The position numbers and the translations under genes are program-made. This document shows, piece after piece, positions 42,578 to 56,000 of a DNA stretch of 64,000 bases. Source of the stretch: Scatophagus argus (Eukaryota > Chordata > Actinopteri > Scatophagidae); NCBI RefSeq assembly GCF_020382885.2, contig NC_058511.1, positions 5,611,501 through 5,675,500 of the forward strand. Reading direction: 5' to 3'. The first letter of the stretch is position 1. Every line of letters starts with the position of its first letter. Below the pieces are notes generated by a model. It saw only the letters and a program-made list of their open reading frames with translations. It was not told where the DNA came from and did not search any database.

Positions 42578-43360
42578 ATGGGACGAATCTTCTTGGATCA
42601 CATTGGTGGGACTCGTCTCTTCTCCTGTGCCAACTGTGACACTATTCTGACCAACCGAGCTGAACTCATCTCTACACGCTTTACTGGAGCCACCGGCCGA
42701 GCCTTCCTGTTCAACAAGGTGCCTGCATATCACTTCCTTCACCTTCCCTCATGGATAACAGTAGTGTTGCACATCAGACATTTTCTCATAGGCTTGTAAG
42801 CATTTAAAAATTCAGGAAACATCAGTGTCATGCCAACACTCACCTACAGCTGTTCCAGTATTTGCAGCTTCTCAAATGTAAAGATTTGAAGCTTTTCATA
42901 GTTTTCTACTATTGTAAACTGAATATTTAGGGTGTTTGTGATGGTAGTTGTTGGAATTTTCTTTTTTTTTTTTTTTGGCATTTTCTTAAAATCAGTAATC
43001 AAGAGTTTGCAGTAGCTGTTGCCCTGAATTTATTAATTTTGCAAGTATAGCTGATCCACGCCAGAATTTGAAATTGGCTTGCTGGAATTTGTTGCAGTTA
43101 ACAGGTACGGTGACACAGATATGACTGCCACCTTCCAGGTTGTGAATCTGCAGCACAGCGAAGTGCAAGACAGAGTCATGTTGACGGGGAGGCACATGGT
43201 GCGGGACGTCAGCTGCAAGAACTGCAACAGCAAGTTGGGTTGGATGTACGAGTTTGCCACAGAGGAAAGCCAGCGCTACAAGGAGGGCCGTGTCATCCTG
43301 GAGAGGGCGCTGGTGAGGGAGAGCGAAGGCTTCGAGCACGTTCCCTCTGACAACTCCTGA
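42578..43360 (+). CDS. ypel5: Yippee-like 5
   Basis: A small zinc-binding protein; in mammals it associates with the CTLH/GID-type E3 ubiquitin ligase complex. Two coding exons, 42578-42718 and 43139-43360, give 120 residues. The sequence starts [20 protein letters not shown] and is almost identical to human. The yippee zinc site is complete: C17-X2-C20 and C73-X2-C76 (SCKNC), with the usual 52-residue spacing. The C-terminus reads [14 protein letters not shown], one residue shorter than human (EGFEEHV). The gene is near plb1 and ppp1cb, as in human 2p23. Confidence 0.98.
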
Positions 43361-43852
43361 GTTCACTTGTGTTGCGACAACAAAGCCCAGCACGTGCGTA
43401 CTACAGCTTTTCCTTCAGCAGCAGTGCATGGACAGTGTGCCATTTGTGAGTAGAGCTACACCAAAATAGTATCACAAGCTGAGTGTTTTCTGAGAAGTTT
43501 CAACAAGAAGTGGTGGCCATTTCCCATAACTTTAAACATCTAAGAATTTCTTCTACGATGGGTGATAATGCCATGGCTTCTCTACACAAGTACAACTGCC
43601 CTCAGCTTCAACATGTGCCCAGCAGGCTGCGATGTTCTTACAATGTGTTGGTGTGGTGTGATTTTGGCTGCTGTCAGGAGGAGAGGATCTGCTCCTCCTG
43701 CCCTACAGGAAGCTCAGACTGATTGTTTTGCAGAGGTTTGAAGAGCCATTTTTGACTCTTAACGGAAGATTTAGTCACACAGCATGTCTTGCAGTAAATT
43801 CCATTCCTGCCAAGTGTTTAGTGTGACCCTAAGGCAGAAATTCATTATTTCC

Positions 43853-43858
43853 AATAAA
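43853..43858 (+). terminator. Probable poly(A) signal of ypel5
   Basis: AATAAA about 490 bp after the stop codon, in the AT-rich end of the 3' UTR. Confidence 0.6.
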
Positions 43859-43869
43859 CATGAAATTAT

Positions 43870-44620
43870 TTTTCTTTCATATGAGCTGTACCTGTGTATT
43901 CCCTAGAATAAAAGAATATTATCAAAGTAAAAAGAATTTTAACCCCATAAAGTTAATTTGTATCATCTCAATGTCATTCTTGGTGTTATTAACACTGAAC
44001 CTATAAAGTTCTGATGTCCTCACTTTATTGATGTTAACAGAAGTGATTATAAAGTTTAGAGCGGGTTTTACAGTGATGGAAAAAAAAAATCTCAAATCTA
44101 GCGTTTGTCATTTTTAAATTTTAATATCCTTTTCCTGCAAACGTTCCTGCAAAAAGCTGACTTACTGATCTTCATTCCATGTGATGTTATTTTTCAGCCT
44201 TTTAATTACCAGTTTCCTTTTTTGTCAAATGTTAAAATTAAATGGTGGCAGTTGACAAATCATTTGAATGAAACATTGAACATGTTTTTTTGGCCAAAAA
44301 TAAATTCAAATATGTATTCATTGAATCTGTGTTTTCTCGTATGTCTTATCCTGCTGGAACCATCACAAAATGATTTTTGGAATTCATAGTTTTATTTACT
44401 ATCTTTTTCAGTGCGTGCTGAAGTAATTTAAGATCTAATGTTTTCCCCTTGTATAACCTCGACTTGTGTCGTGGAAATTACTTAAATTATGAAAAAAACT
44501 TGAAACATTCTACTTCAGAGCTCTGCTGTTTTATCTGTGATTAAACAGCAGGTTTTATCTTCAATGTCTGTTCGGAAACCGCCAGGAGAATAAAACAAAC
44601 ACACTCTTCGTAAAGTCGCC
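43870..44620. other. Spacer between ypel5 and slc35a1
   Basis: AT-rich, with no coding exon or recognisable repeat. Confidence 0.45.
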
Positions 44621-44627
44621 TCGCGTT

Positions 44628-44650
44628 GCATTCTGGGAAATGCAGGAAGT
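44628..44650. promoter_or_regulatory. ZNF143-like site followed by an ETS-like site, slc35a1 promoter
   Basis: GCATTCTGGGAAATGC is the reverse complement of the TTCCCAGAATGC core found in many ZNF143/THAP11-bound promoters. It is followed at once by AGGAAGT, an ETS core. It lies about 170-190 bp before the slc35a1 start codon. Confidence 0.5.
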
Positions 44651-44819
44651 ACGATGCCCCAGGCAGTAAAATCTGATACAGACTTCTTTTCTCGTGTGTT
44701 GCTGGTCGGGCGACATTCCTCGGTTCGCAGTGAATATGTCGATGGTTTTTAATAGGATGTAATCTGAGTTGGACAGCTGAATTCTTTGCCACTTGGACGG
44801 AATACAAATCATAGCAACG

Positions 44820-47800
44820 ATGGCCGGCGGTAAGTTTTAAGCATTGAATGCAAGCTAACATTTTAGGCTAATGTTAGCTGCGGGAGACGCAGTTACAGAA
44901 AAAAATGTTAACGTCAAGTGAAAGGAATAGGTGATAAAAAATAAACAACGACACGAGAGCTGTTAGCCACTAGCCGCTATGGTGTCGTTCTCGCGTTCTG
45001 TTAAATAACTGTATTAAAATGGTTTTCATCTAGCATTCATTACCGTTATTACTAACGACCGTTAGCTTCATTAGTATCGTCGCTACGTTTTCTCTTCCTG
45101 TCTTCCCTCAGAGACTGTGAGTGTGGTGTTCAAACTGTACTGCCTAACAGTGATGACCCTGGTGGCAGCTACATACACAGTGGCACTACGGTACACAAGG
45201 ACCATCTCATCAGGAGATCTGTACTTCTCCACAACTGCAGTGTGCATCACTGAGGTCATTAAATTAATACTGAGTCTGGGGATGCTTGCAAAGTAAGTGT
45301 TTGTCACCACTACATGCTTTGTGTTTTACTCTGATGCTGGAAAAAATATTTTTTTTTTACAGTTTCCCTTGTAAGTGGGGAGGTGACAGAGTTACACACG
45401 CTTTTCTGATAAATAAGACTCCTCTGAAGAGCAGCACAGTCTAGACTCTAGAGGGATGTAAACCTCAGTTACAGTTTGCTGAAGGCCATGTCTGCATATT
45501 CAAATTGGAAATGTGTTGATAGGGTTGGCATTTCTGCTTGAAAGATAACTCGACTGTATAACCTTTGAAACAAATCTCAACACACTCAAAAATATGTAGT
45601 TGAATTCAGTGGCAGTAATTTCAATGCACTCTGCTTATTTGATTAAAGGCAGGGGTTTCGCTGCTTCAGCCTCACCTGTTTGGTGTGAACAGTAGTTTAC
45701 GGGGGCTGACATTAATGAAAGCATTTGTTGACTTTATGACTGTCCTGTTTGTGCTTCTGTTATGTTATATTTTAAGATGTGACAGATAAAATTCATGATG
45801 CATGTTAATGGTTAACTGAGAGTAATTGCTGATATATTCTCTGTCAAGCCATCTGTTTAGTTACTGATGCTAAATTGGAAGGATTTGCTGATTTTCTTTG
45901 TTTAATGTGATAATTAACCAAACGTCTTTGCGGTTTTGGTTCGTTTCTGAGAGAAAATGAGTAATATAACTCCTTGGACTTAAGGAAATTGTGAGGGTTA
46001 GTTTTCACTGTTGAATTTTATAGACAAAATGATCAATCAATTAACCAAGAGCAACTGACAGATCCATGGATAACGAAAATGATACATTTATACATAACAC
46101 ATACATACTAACATAATACATAGCTAGAGGAAGATGTGTGTAACCACATGGAAATATGTGAAACACATCATCCATGTATATTTAGACATACAGCTAAGAT
46201 GAGGGAAAGAAATCAAATAATGGTTTTAAAAACAAAACATTTAATCAAAACCCGGTATGTACTCTTATAGAAATACTTTAAACCGTTTCAGCTCTTTCTC
46301 TCGGATATTCGAGGCCATTGTTCCGGCATCAAGAACAAAACCAACTAAAAGTTAAGAAAGCTGTGCTGCTACATGTTTTCGTAACGCCCTTTGGATCAAC
46401 TAAAATATTTGTCACAGCTGCACCTGAGCTGCCTTGCTGGTTCACACTGTGCACACACACGTAGATTTCATAAGATAATACAAGAGCAGTGATCCAACAA
46501 CTTCCCTACGTGCAACAAATGTCCTTTCAAGTGAGTCATCTTTCTCATCAGTTGGTTTTTATGTCTGTGCTCCCAGAGAAACAGGAAGTCCTTCCAGACT
46601 GAAGAGCACCTTTGTGGAGCATATATTCTGCAGCCCAAAAGAACTGCTGAAGCTGAGTGTGCCCTCGGTGGTGTATGCGGTTCAGAATAACATGGCCTTT
46701 CTTGCCTTGAGTAACCTCGATGCAGCAGTTTATCAGGTATGAACTGAATCCTGTTTCTTGCTTAGCACGATGGCTGTGTGCACATCCGTCCTGGGTTCAA
46801 GTCCCGGCAGGGTCAGGGCCTTTTTGTTTTGTACTCCCCATGTTTGAGTGGGTGTCACCTGAGTGCCCCACCCCTTCAGTCTAAAAACATATGATAGGTT
46901 AACTCCCCTGTGGCTCATGACTCACAGTGGGTGAAATGAAAAGATTATACTGTGTGTGATTTTGTATGTGTCAGTAAAGTTTTGATTTGATTTAAGCACT
47001 CACATGTGTGAAGCTGATGGTGAAAAGTGAATACCTTCCCCCGTGTCTAATAGTAGTTAAGCAGGTCTTTAATATCTATATGTGTCTATGTGTGGAGCTT
47101 TATGAGTGCAGTGCAGATAAGGATTGCTCAGTCCAGCTTACTGGTACAAATAGGTTAAAACAATCAATAGATATTAATATTGGCTCGTGTTTTCCTGCGT
47201 AGGTGACCTATCAGCTGAAGATCCCATGCACGGCCTTGTGTACAGTCCTCATGCTGAACCGCTCTCTCAGCCGGCTGCAGTGGTTTTCTGTGTTTATGCT
47301 CTGCGGTGGCGTGACACTCGTCCAGTGGAAGCCTGCAGAGGCCACTAAAGTTCAGGTGGGTGTGGCACAAGTTAAAATTTAAATGGTGGCTCATTGACTT
47401 ATAATCCATGTTCTTTGACTCACGCTATCTTGGATCCTGCTCCTCGTACTGCAGGTTATACTTGACATCACATGACTCGTCTGATCATTTCATTGTTTTG
47501 CTTTCCCCCCCCTCCAGATTGAACAAAATCCTCTTGTTGGGTTCATCGCCATCGCGATTGCTGTTCTTTGCTCTGGATTTGCAGGTAAAATTGGCATAAG
47601 ATTCTATGAGAAATTATTGATTAACCTGCTACACATAATACAAACAGTGTGCTTAAAGCTTTCAGAAGCCAAGTAAACACACGATGTAAGCAGTATTTGT
47701 GAATATTTAGTTGCATCTAACAGTTTTGTGTCTGTGTTCTGATTGAGGTGTGTACTTTGAGAAGGTGTTGAAGAGCTCAGACACGTCTCTGTGGGTGAGA

Positions 47801-49323
47801 AACATCCAGATGTACCTCTCTGGCATTGTGGTCACCCTGATCGGGGTTTACATGAACGATGGTGACAAGGTTCTGGAGAAAGGCTTCTTCTTTGGTTACA
47901 CGCCCTGGGTGTGCTTTGTAGTATGTAAGTTCGACTAAAATCTGAGGATGTTGTCTGGTTGAGTTCACTTTTCTTCGCAGCATTTTGGTTGACATTGCTC
48001 TTTGCGCTTTCAGTCTTGGCCAGCGTGGGTGGCCTGTACACATCAGTGGTGGTGAAGTACACAGACAACATCATGAAGGGCTTCTCCGCCGCAGCCGCCA
48101 TTGTTCTCTCAACTGTGGCATCTGTCATCTTATTTGGACTACAGATAAGTACGTTAGCTTTTCATAACTGCAGTGTTGGTTTGCTGGTGATGACTGATGC
48201 GTGTTTGAGCTCTTAATTGAGGCTCACGACTTGTGTGCTCGCATATTTTTAATACAAGAAGTATTTGTTTGAAAGAGACACCAAATGTGCTTATGCTGGC
48301 CACTTAACTTAGAGAGATACCTGGGATGAAGGTGAGAGAGAAACAAAATGCTGTTGTTGCTTTTGATTGACGTTACTGTACTGTAACGGGCACATTTCCC
48401 TGGAAATGTATACATGTATAGATAAATGTGAATATCTGATATTTCATATTTTATATTTTACTTTATTTTATACTTTTTCTACTTTGTCACTATCTTTTCA
48501 TTTTCTTGGTCAGGAAAATTGCAGATGTCAGTGTCTGTAAGAAAAAAGAATTCTGATTGTGATTATCAAGCAATTTGCTCTGTACGTGGGTCTTTCTGTC
48601 TGATAAAGCACAGAACAGGCAGAACGAGCTTCTCCTCCATTTTCTCGGTAACCAGCATGACGAGTCTCACCCATTCCAATACATGGTTGAGTGCTTGAAA
48701 AAAGAGCGACTGTGCCTTCCTAAAAACATATTTTTTCGACTTGTGTATTACATGACAGGCTGATGTGGCTCGACCAAAGCGCAGACAGCAACAAGTGACA
48801 TGAGATTATAATGAACAGAATACAAGAACAGAGCACAGCCCAGCCTTCAAAACACACTGGCAAACCACACAAACATCCCGCAGATACAAACCGCTGCACA
48901 CACACACACAGTCACTAATAATAAGCCTGAGAAGACAAAGAGGAAAGTTTTCACTTTTTAATGAGGACACTTGTGATAGTTGTGACAGATCTCAGGTCAT
49001 TAGGACCAGATTAGCTGAAATCTGAGTGACTTGAGATGGCAGCTCATATTTCCTGTAGAACCTAAAAGATTTGGTTCTAATCCTGTTACTGTAGCTAGAC
49101 TGTGTTCAGTATTTGGTGACTTTTAATTTCACTGGTCCCTCAGTTTACTCTAACAGAAATTAACTGCCTCTCTTTTCCCTCTCATGCAGCGCTCTCGTTT
49201 GCCTCTGGCGCCACCCTGGTGTGTGTTTCCATCTACCTATATGGACTTCCAAAGCAAGACACGTCCAAGCTGAGCCGACAAAACATGGACCACGAATCCA
49301 AACAGAAACTGATCAACGTTTGA
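44820..49323 (+). CDS. slc35a1: CMP-sialic acid transporter
   Basis: A Golgi antiporter (nucleotide-sugar transporter family) that brings CMP-sialic acid in and CMP out for sialylation. Eight coding exons: 44820-44829, 45112-45292, 46577-46736, 47203-47355, 47518-47584, 47748-47924, 48014-48148, 49190-49323. Phases agree and give 338 residues (human 337). The first coding exon has only 10 bp (MAG plus one base). Ten membrane segments are expected. Family blocks are near-identical to human: [88 protein letters not shown]. The tail after [11 protein letters not shown] is divergent, as usual. Neighbours rars2 and akirin2 match human 6q15. Intron 3 contains a SINE. Confidence 0.97.
46762..46995 (+). 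repeat. tRNA-derived SINE, second family
   Basis: B box GGGTTCAAGTCCCGG (about 46793-46807), then CCTTCAGTCTAAAAACATAT and GATAGGTTAACTCCC, a signature of a common fish SINE body. The tail is TAAAGTTTTGATTTGATTT. It lies in intron 3 of slc35a1, sense orientation. Confidence 0.65.
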
Positions 49324-50092
49324 GTCGCAGACGAGCCACAGAGGAGTCACTTTCGCTGGCGGACAAAGTCTGCGTTGGGGACCTGAAAGAGCTCCTAAAC
49401 CTGGGAGATTAGGGAGCCAATCGAACACTGGACTCGTCTCTGTGTTCAGCCCATCGCATAGACGACGGCTTTTGTTCCACTTTAACGTAAGTCTGTTCCC
49501 TCAGCCCAGCATATTTCCACTTTTCATCTTCAGTCATGCTGAAGCAATAAGCACTAAATATCACAACTCCTTATCGTGGAGTTATTTTTTTCAATAATTG
49601 TTCTGTTTTACACTGTGCAATGTTAGTGTCTTATGTTTATAACACATCGGTGTCCATATCATAGTGCTCGATTCTGAAGGTGCCCAATTCACAGGAAAAA
49701 ATACTTGAATGAAGGATGACGACTGACTGCATGTGTGATTGTGTTTATAAATATCACCTCTCTGGTGTCTTGTAAACTTTTGTAACAAATTTGTTGCGCC
49801 TTCTGTTTTGGAGCTTTTATTAAAATTGAATGGAAATATGATAAAAGTTAAGCTACTCTTTGTGCTCAGAGCGTACGCAGTCTTACCGATCAATCACAAT
49901 CGATCAGTTGAAAAGAAAAACTTTATATTACAAACAATATTAGGAAAAGGAAGTACTTTTAAAGATTTTATTTTGAAAATATGGTTTTGGTTTTTTTTTT
50001 ACTATTTACATCACACTTTAACTGGTACCCATGGTACCCATAGCAATTTAAAAAAAAAAAAAACATAAATTAAGAAGAAACTTTGATGAGTT
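49324..50092. other. Tail-to-tail 3' UTR region of slc35a1 (+) and rars2 (-)
   Basis: On the plus strand ATTAAA at 49819-49824 is a possible poly(A) signal for slc35a1. On the minus strand AATAAA at 49967-49972 is a likely signal for rars2, 120 bp after its stop. The two signals are about 145 bp apart, so there is almost no intergenic DNA. Confidence 0.5.
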
Positions 50093-53000
50093 TCACATTC
50101 GGTCGACTGGTGTGATGCCCAGGATCCTCATCCCGTTGGCCAGGACAGCGCTGGCGCCGCTGAACAGTCGTAACCTTGCCTGTTGGTATTTATCAAAGGA
50201 GACAACATTTGTGATTAACAGGTGATGAGCAAACTCCAATGTTGGAGACTAAATTACATAATCTGTGTATCTGATTTATTCCCTGCATCGAGAGGCTGAT
50301 TTTTCTGTGCTGTGATGCAGACGTCGGGCGTTTTTCTTAACTGTTCTTGCAGAAACAAGGTTATCATTGTGTGCTACTACTGTGTATTACTGTGTATTTA
50401 AAACAAGACTGTAATTTTCACATCGCAATTGACAGTCTTTTCTTATAAACAAAAAGCTGAATTCAGAAGTAGTTGTGCAGTCTCATTCACTAAATGCAGC
50501 CTCATTTGGTTTCGTATGACCAGTAGCTCATGGTGGCTAAAATTTACGTTAGCAAACTTGTTAGCTTGATGACTCTCCTCTACAGCATTTAAATTAAACC
50601 GTGCAGACAAACACACAACTAGAGTTTAATCTATTCACCAATAATTCCACTTTTAAATCTCTATGCTGGTCAGAAACACGATTTTCCTTAAATTTGTCAA
50701 TCCAAACTTTAACTGCAGAGGCTGACGAGGGCATGATGATGCATGTAAAGGTGAAGCCGTAGATACAGTTTGTCCATAAGTGATTTTTTTTTTACTCTCT
50801 CTTTACCTGTGCAACATCCTGACAGCTTCCTTTCACCGGCAGCTGTCTGTGCGCTGCGGCGATCAGGTGGCTGGAAGAGAATGGAGGAGACAAACATGAG
50901 TATCCCTCAGTACACAGATTAATTACAACATGAAACACCTGGACACACAAAGAGACACCTTTACGGTTACACGGACTGTTATAAACTAGGTAAACACTGA
51001 AGAGTTAAGTTAGGCTACCTCAGCTTCAGTAAAAAGTTGACAAGGTGTTTGGGTTGCAGATCCTGGGCCGATTGGTACAACACCTCATCATAGCTGCGAA
51101 CAAAGAGCAGATGGAGGCATTTGTTTAACAAGGAGCAAATACTGAATACATGTCATACATTTGGCAACACGCAGAGGAATTAAGGGATGGCAGCTTTTGA
51201 AGAAGCAGTCTGCTTACCGAAGGAGATGCTGCAGGACGGTGACACTCATCTGATCAAGTAGGAGGGATGCATCAAATACAGATGCTGCCACACCTTCATT
51301 TGTCTTGATTAAACTGCAGTAAGAACACAGTAAATCAGTAGATGACAGGGAAGGTGCAATTAAAGGACAGCAGGTGGTTATCGTGTTTAGTACAATAAGC
51401 AAACACTAAACCAACAGGGAAGCCTCCTCGCTTCAGCCAGCAGGTGCAGTGTTTAAAATAGCATGAAGACTTTCTGTTCCTGGTGCTGCAAGGTTGAGCA
51501 GTGGTATCCAGTCTTAAAACAACATTAAAGTGCCCCGTATCAACACTGAAACCGGTTTTGGTTTCTGTGATCACTGCTCCTGTCCAGTCATGGAAAAGAT
51601 GAGAAATCAAATCCACACCCTGTCATTCTCTGTAAAAACATTTTGCAAAGATCCACACCTTTACTCAGTCTACTGAACCTTTGTGTGATCTGTTTGCACA
51701 GAAGGTGGGCGTCTGTCAAGTTCGTTTGCAGTTTTGTTATTTTCAGCAGCGGATGAACGCACACCTGCGGAGTCGAGCGTGTGTGTACTGGAGGAAGACT
51801 CCCGTGTCTCCCTGAGCCTGCAGCATCCTGTCCCAGTCAAACGTGTAGTCTGACTGCAGTGGACTTTTGAAGTCCTGAAACACACAGTGCAAAGACATTA
51901 ACTCTCTCTTATCACACGATGCAAACAAATCAAGAAAGAGGCAGATGTGGAACATTTGGCTGAATAGTCGAGCGCACAGGTAAGATTTAAATCCAGTTCA
52001 CCTGGATTATTAGTGCACCAATTCCCACTTTCTCTGCTGTGTCCTCTGGGTTGTCCACTTCCTTTGTTGCTGCGGAAAGAGGAGGAGCTGGTGTCACTTC
52101 TGTCTCCATATACAACTACTTCCTTGTTCCCTCATTTTTATCTTGCTCGTTTGTCATCTTATAGAGATTTAGATGAATAAATGTCAATTAATATCCCTGC
52201 CAAATAACCAAAATTATCTCAATATAAATTAAACTGCGGCTGAGACAAATTCCATGTTGAGCTGCGGGTGGTGTGTTTGCCAAAATTAAAAAGACAGTCT
52301 GTCCCAACTGAGTCCTACATACTGATCTTAAAAAGTGTACTATTTTTGTGGTTAGTATACGAGAAATCAACATACTTCATACTTTTTTTTTTTAAACTTG
52401 AATGATTGTTTGTTATAAATAACTGAGCGACATGGTTAAACACTGCCAGCAGATGCTCTCTTGTCGTAAGATAAGCATGCAAATGTGTCAAAGGTCCATT
52501 TAAATATACCACATTATTCACACTGTGCACTGATACTATTCTGATTGTATATCAAATACCAGGATGCCACATATGCTAATATATTTTTTGATAAAAGTCA
52601 TGTGTGCCGAGTAACTCGTCCAACGTGTGACAGGCTTTACTTTTTGACTGGCTCATGTTGTGCAGCATCCTGGTCCGAGCCTCATCCAGGATGTCTTCCA
52701 GAAACACCACCTCCCCGCTGCGGGTCTTCATGCCTCGCACCAGGCCGAAGGGCACGTGCCGACACCTGCAAACACACTATCCATTTATATCCCTTATTGT
52801 AAGCAAAAGCAATTCAATTTACACTGTAATTTACACTTATGAAAGACGTTAAACATCCACCACTAACTTCCAGCAAACTGTTTCGATTAAGCCTGACTAC
52901 GTTACGTGTGTGTTTGTGTTCAGGCATTTCTCTGGCTACCTGTCAGCCCAAGAATGTCCCATAGCAAGCAGGATCTGGAAGAGCTGGCTGAAGTGACTCG

Positions 53001-56000
53001 CTTGACTTTTATCTGTCTTGGAAAAAAAAGACCAGCTGATAAATATGCAGCAGAAAAGGGAAACAAGCCAGCGATTTGAAAGTAGTAGAGATAAATCCGA
53101 GTCAACCGTTGAATACATAATGGCACAGAGGGACAAACGCCATCTAAACTCGGATGAAGTGACTCCACGTTCACACTTCAGCAGCCACAACACAAGCAAC
53201 CGAAGCTATGAGCCTACAAGTGGCCTTTGAGTTTATGGAGGAAACAGGTTCCCCTCTCCTGTGCATTAAAGACAGAATATATCCATAGTAAAGTACAGTA
53301 TTTTGTTGAGCTCTGAACTTGCATTATTCCAAATGTTTCCAACAATGTTCAAACTGCTGTTTTTACTTTTGTTTTCATCAAGAGACCCCTGCCGGTAAAA
53401 ACTACAAACTGAGCATTTAACTGAGCCGAGTGTCTCATGTTGTAAATATATGAAGACATGTGAAGTTACCCCAAGTGTCCCGTTAAGTCTTTCAAACGAC
53501 AGCAAGGTGTGCAGCAGTTTCCTTACCACATAAATCATCTCGTCAAAATTGTATTTTTCGGTTCGGTCGATGGCTGCAGCAACATCTCTGAAATGCAGAA
53601 ACACAACGGAAAGTAAGCTATTATTGCCACTTCACTAAACAACTGAATCGTTTCTGTACTTCGACCGGTGAGGACCTGGTGATGTAGAGGCTGGTGCCGT
53701 CACTGCGGAGCACCGTGCAGACGCTGCTCATGTCTCCGGCAGGGGACAGGTCCACAACGGCTGTTCCCTTCCTGTAAATACAAGTGCACGGGGACTTTAT
53801 CAATACATCAACATCAATAATCAAAGAGCAGACATTCAGCTCGTTTCACATGTGAAAGATCCATCTTGTCTCTGAGCAGATGCTGATATTCATAACTAAT
53901 GCGTTTCAGGTAGTGATAACGTGGGTGGCTAAACACTGGCAAAATGAGCAGCTACTCAACATTTCTCCATGTTCCTTATAACTGACCAGTCAGTGGGTAT
54001 TTTTGAGGCAGATATTATATATTGTTACATCAACTAATACACGTTTGATAAGATTTTTTTTTTTAAATTGTGTTTAAGATACATATTGAGCGGGACATTT
54101 AACAGCTGAAAAATCGACTTGTCAGTGCTCTCATGCTGCTTCTAAAAAACCTCAAACATGCCTTTGGTCCTTTGGTAGCTGTAGTAAAACACATACACCA
54201 GTAAGGATCTGAAGTAAGTTACAATCAGCTCAAAATGTTGGCAATTTATGTAATTTCATTACTTGTTTTTACAATAACTTCAGTGGGCCCTGAACATCAA
54301 AACACACACATAAAAGTCAGCCAACTACACGGCAACGTCACTCGTTTTTAAGTTCATATTGTTTAAATACTTGATCAGTCAGATCCAGTGTATAAAAAAC
54401 TGGGAGAACTGAGCTGAGCCTTCTAACACGTTAAGTTCATGTCTGTCACGCCAGTTACTGACTGCTACAGGCCATCACGCATATTGTCACATACTCAGAG
54501 GTTTTCAACAGGCCTTGGCTCTGCAGCTGCCGCACCACATCCTGGGCCTGATCCTGGTGAAAGGACTCCCCAGAGTAAACATCAAAGTGGACCCCTAACC
54601 GCTGAAAAGATTTGAAACAAACATCAAATCTGACAATCACCGATTATGGCGTTTATTCTGCTGATATTCTCTTTTCCCCTGTCACAAGTTTATGTTTCAG
54701 AGCGCAGGTTTTGACCCTGCTGTTATTCAGTCCAGCTGACTGCACCTTGTAAATGTGTTGATACTCGTCCACTGTGATCTCTCTGAACTGTTGCCATAAA
54801 GACACGGCGTCGCTGTCACGCCGCTCCAGCTGTCTAAAGAAGTCTCTGGCAGCCTGCTTCATGTCCTCATTGTGCTCTGCCTCCTTGTTGACTCGAACAT
54901 AAACCTGCAAGACAAACCAAGCTGACACAGAGATGTTGTAGAAAAGCCTCTTTGCATGTCAGCCAAAACACCTTTTAGGCTCCTTGTGATTTGCGTCAGT
55001 GAGTGTCTTTTTTTGTCTTTATCCAAACAAGCAAACTCACCTCAAACAAATGCTGTAAGGGATTTTGTTTCAGTTGCTCTTGACATCCAAACTGGCCAAA
55101 CCCGACTCCCAGCAAACCTGAAAGCCAAGAGGGGAAAACTGGTTTTGCCACTAAAGCATTTGGGTCTCTGTGAGACCAGAGGTCACCTTTTGAACGTTTT
55201 ACTCACCAAACTGCATGCCCCAGTCTCCGAGGTAGTTCATTCGGATAACATTATTTCCAAGACTCTGCTTTAGATTAGCAATAAAGTTACCTGCAGATGG
55301 AGATTATATTTTTTTATTCCAGTTAGCTGACTTCACCATCAGTTCAAAATATATGTTTACAGTATGGCCCAAGCGATTCAAGGTCTTCTGAAGCTGATAC
55401 AAATTTGGATAAAAATCTGATAATCTAATCTGATAGTCGGCTGATATTCATTTGCTTTACACAACTTTTCTTTACAAAATAAGCATTTTTGATAAGGTTG
55501 TCTCAAACCAGTTACTGAGCAGTAAAGAATTTACAGCCGACAAAATAAACTTGTCACAAATCTGGTGGAAAAACTATAAAATGGTGACTCTGTTTCAAAA
55601 CACGTCTGACATTTTTTGCTTTGTCTTCTTGTCATTTACCTACTAACACCCACGCTGACATCCTTACAATGAGCCAATACGGGCCGATCACGTGCATAAT
55701 AATCAATATAACTATTTTGGTTTGAGTTACTGAATATATGTACATTCATAAGCCAAAACTCACCAATAATTGTAGATCGCAAGTGTCCTGCGTGGAATTT
55801 TTTGGCGATATTTGGAGAGCTGTAACGTAAAAACATGTTAACTCTGTGCGATGACAATCAGCGTGGAGAAGACATCACATGTAGTGTTAAAGAAGACTTG
55901 TCAAACATACCTGTACTCAATTAATGTTGTTCCTCTCTTCAGAGTATTGAAAAGTTCACTATTCAACCCAAATTTCTCATCCTCCCCCTTTCCAAATGTC

